Source: a virus | Reading direction: 5' to 3' (one strand) | IMG/VR virus record: IMGVR_UViG_3300023116_003677 | Span: 1 to 26,876 of that record | DNA length: 26,876 nucleotides | In this document: piece by piece, positions 26,032 to 26,876 of the stretch | Numbering within the stretch: position 1 is the first letter of the stretch | Layout: every line of letters starts with the position of its first letter | The notes under the pieces: model-generated | What the model was told of the DNA's origin: nothing | The model's input: only the letters and a program-made list of their open reading frames with translations | The model's database searches: none | Made by a program: the position numbers and the translations under genes

Positions 26032-26458
26032 AATAATCTTTTCGGTAGTACCTTGAGAGGATGTTCCCATTGTAGTAGCGTGGGGTTCCGTCGTCAAGGG
26101 ACTCGGTGAGGACATTATTGGTGAAGAGTTGTCTTGTTTCTTCGTAGTTTGTTTTGCCAGCTGTTTTATGTAGAGACAAGATAGTTCGACTAAAATTTTG
26201 TCTCCCCAATCGTTCAATTTCTTCTTTAAGTTCCGGACAAGACCCATAATACTTTTTCCAATCAGATTCTTTCTTTACTCTGCGTTTCTTTCCTGGAGGT
26301 TTTCGATGCGACCAAAAATACTTTCTCCCAATGTACGCTCGTCCGTTGGTGAGATTGGTAATGAGATAAACAAAGCCGTAGTAGTCCCGAATATCGTCAC
26401 TAGTAAAAGGTCTCTCACAATAAATCCATGGGTTTTCATAATCAATACCTGTACTCAT
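26015..26458 (-). CDS. GIY-YIG nuclease (homing or Seg-type)
   Basis: The 147-residue protein contains the GIY-YIG core as YGFVYLITNLTNGRAYIGRK (27-46; VYL and YIG are the two signature strands). The basic KKRRVKKESDWKKYYGS and NFSRTILSLHKTAGKTNYEETRQLFTNN follow; the Glu in NYEE is the likely catalytic residue. The extended insertion with ESDWKxYYGS matches a phage GIY-YIG subgroup. It has no visible DNA-binding C-terminal domain. It lies between nrdB and the tRNA nursery, a common resident site for phage freestanding endonucleases. ATG 26458 is used; TTG 26461 is the in-frame alternative. Confidence 0.8.
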   Translation of the reverse strand: MSTGIDYENPWIYCERPFTSDDIRDYYGFVYLITNLTNGRAYIGRKYFWSHRKPPGKKRRVKKESDWKKYYGSCPELKEEIERLGRQNFSRTILSLHKTAGKTNYEETRQLFTNNVLTESLDDGTPRYYNGNILSRYYRKDYYGKDD

Positions 26459-26603
26459 CAATTATATCAAATACCTTGTTTAGGTATTTATGTGCCAGTC
26501 CTCTAGCTTCTGATCCATACTTATGTTCTTCCCAGTAGAGATCATTTTTAAGTCTTTCTAACTTAGTTTTAATTTCTGCTACAGTTATTTCGTTGCGTGG
26601 CAT
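26442..26603 (-). CDS. small helical protein (53 aa) downstream of nrdB
   Basis: The frame runs MPRNEITVAEIKTKLERLKN and continues DLYWEEHKYGSEARGLAHKY, ending DIIDEYRY. It is a helical, charged protein with a probable coiled-coil segment. Its 3' end overlaps the nuclease start by 17 bases. The ATG lies one base after the nrdB terminator T-run, so it needs read-through or an unseen promoter. The function is unknown. Confidence 0.65.
   Translation of the reverse strand: MPRNEITVAEIKTKLERLKNDLYWEEHKYGSEARGLAHKYLNKVFDIIDEYRY
26485..26491 (-). promoter_or_regulatory. possible T4-type late box (ATAAATA) before the nuclease gene
   Basis: The minus strand reads ACATAAATACC, 27 bases before the nuclease ATG and inside the preceding gene. 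Because it also encodes His-Lys-Tyr codons, this may be chance. Confidence 0.3.
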
Positions 26604-26629
26604 AAAAAAAGGGGAGTATTACCTCCCCT
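26604..26629 (-). terminator. rho-independent terminator after nrdB
   Basis: On the minus strand GGGGAG-GTAATA-CTCCCC (26611-26628) is followed by TTTTTTT, 13 bases past the nrdB stop. Confidence 0.9.
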
Positions 26630-26641
26630 ATCTAGCATATA

Positions 26642-26876
26642 TTAAAGTTGGAAACCACTGAATGTGTCCTTTTTCACATCTTGTTTAATTCCACCTACCA
26701 CATAACTTTCAACCTCTGTCTCTTGTGGTGCCACCTGGAGTCCCTTAGAGGAGATCCAGTGCTGTGTCCAGGGGAGTGGGTTGTTCTTTGCTGAAATATC
26801 GTATTGGGGTTTTAATCCAATTGATTTGAGTCTTCTATTTGCTATCCATTCAACGTATTGCTGAAGAAGTTTGTCG
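26642..26876 (-). CDS. nrdB: ribonucleotide reductase small subunit, C-terminal end (partial)
   Basis: The open end of the window reads DKLLQQYVEWIANRRLKSIG, then LKPQYDISAKNNPLPWTQHW, and it ends VKKDTFSGFQL. These are the C-terminal landmarks of class I NrdB: the YVEW-A--RL--IG helix, the NP-PW... segment, and an acidic/aromatic tail that docks into the large subunit. Class I RNR turns ribonucleotides into deoxynucleotides for phage DNA synthesis. About 77 residues are present; the N-terminal di-iron ligands and radical tyrosine lie outside the window. T4-like cyanophages commonly carry nrdA-nrdB. Confidence 0.9.
   Translation of the reverse strand, partial: DKLLQQYVEWIANRRLKSIGLKPQYDISAKNNPLPWTQHWISSKGLQVAPQETEVESYVVGGIKQDVKKDTFSGFQL

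Overview
The window looks like part of the genome of a T4-like myovirus of marine picocyanobacteria (a Synechococcus or Prochlorococcus cyanophage). The evidence is two high-light-inducible (Hli) genes, the 3' end of a class I ribonucleotide reductase small subunit (nrdB), nine tRNA genes, T4-type late promoter boxes (CTAAATA or ATAAATA) ahead of small virion or lysis-type genes, tightly overlapping low-GC genes, and a very large sugar and glycosyltransferase cluster. Every gene I accept is on the minus strand, so transcription runs from right to left.

In transcription order, the right end (26876 to about 22500) holds the nrdB tail and a terminator, a GIY-YIG nuclease, and then a tRNA nursery: Tyr, Arg, Gly, Asn, Val, Ser, Pro, Ile and Met. 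Small, mostly membrane or hypothetical genes and a Phd/YefM-like antitoxin sit between the tRNAs. Near-consensus sigma70 promoters with exact 17-bp spacers recur here. Six of the nine tRNAs have U at the wobble position and read A-ending codons, which suits an AT-rich phage in a host of higher GC.

From 22500 to 20560 there are conserved-type hypothetical genes, a small coiled-coil late gene, and a structured intergenic region that is a good candidate for a wcaG-type RNA. From 20527 down to 5381 lies one apparent operon of 18 genes, 16 of whose 17 junctions are overlapping stop/start codons. It begins with a GDP-mannose 3,5-epimerase-like enzyme, followed by three more NAD-dependent sugar epimerases/dehydratases, two FkbM-type methyltransferases, a PLP/[2Fe-2S] sugar 3-dehydrase (E1/RfbH type), and about eleven glycosyltransferase-like proteins (GT11-like, GT2, GT17, GT25, DUF5672, exostosin-like and others). 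It has the content to build and attach a deoxy-sugar glycan, either to the virion or to the host surface; which one cannot be read from the sequence.

The left part contains a small outer-membrane beta-barrel gene, preceded by a sigma70 promoter and a perfect 20-bp palindrome at the predicted start site. Next is a compact photoprotection operon: a perfect TTGACA-17-TATAAT promoter, then hli, a small membrane gene, hli, a small membrane gene, peroxiredoxin and a terminator. Last is a probable lysis or envelope cassette from a late promoter at about 3360. It contains a secreted lysozyme-like protein, a secreted HExxH metallopeptidase-like protein, a two-helix holin candidate and several small membrane or secreted proteins. 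No convincing plus-strand gene, insertion sequence, CRISPR array or rRNA was seen, and no gene-free stretch exceeds about 180 bases.
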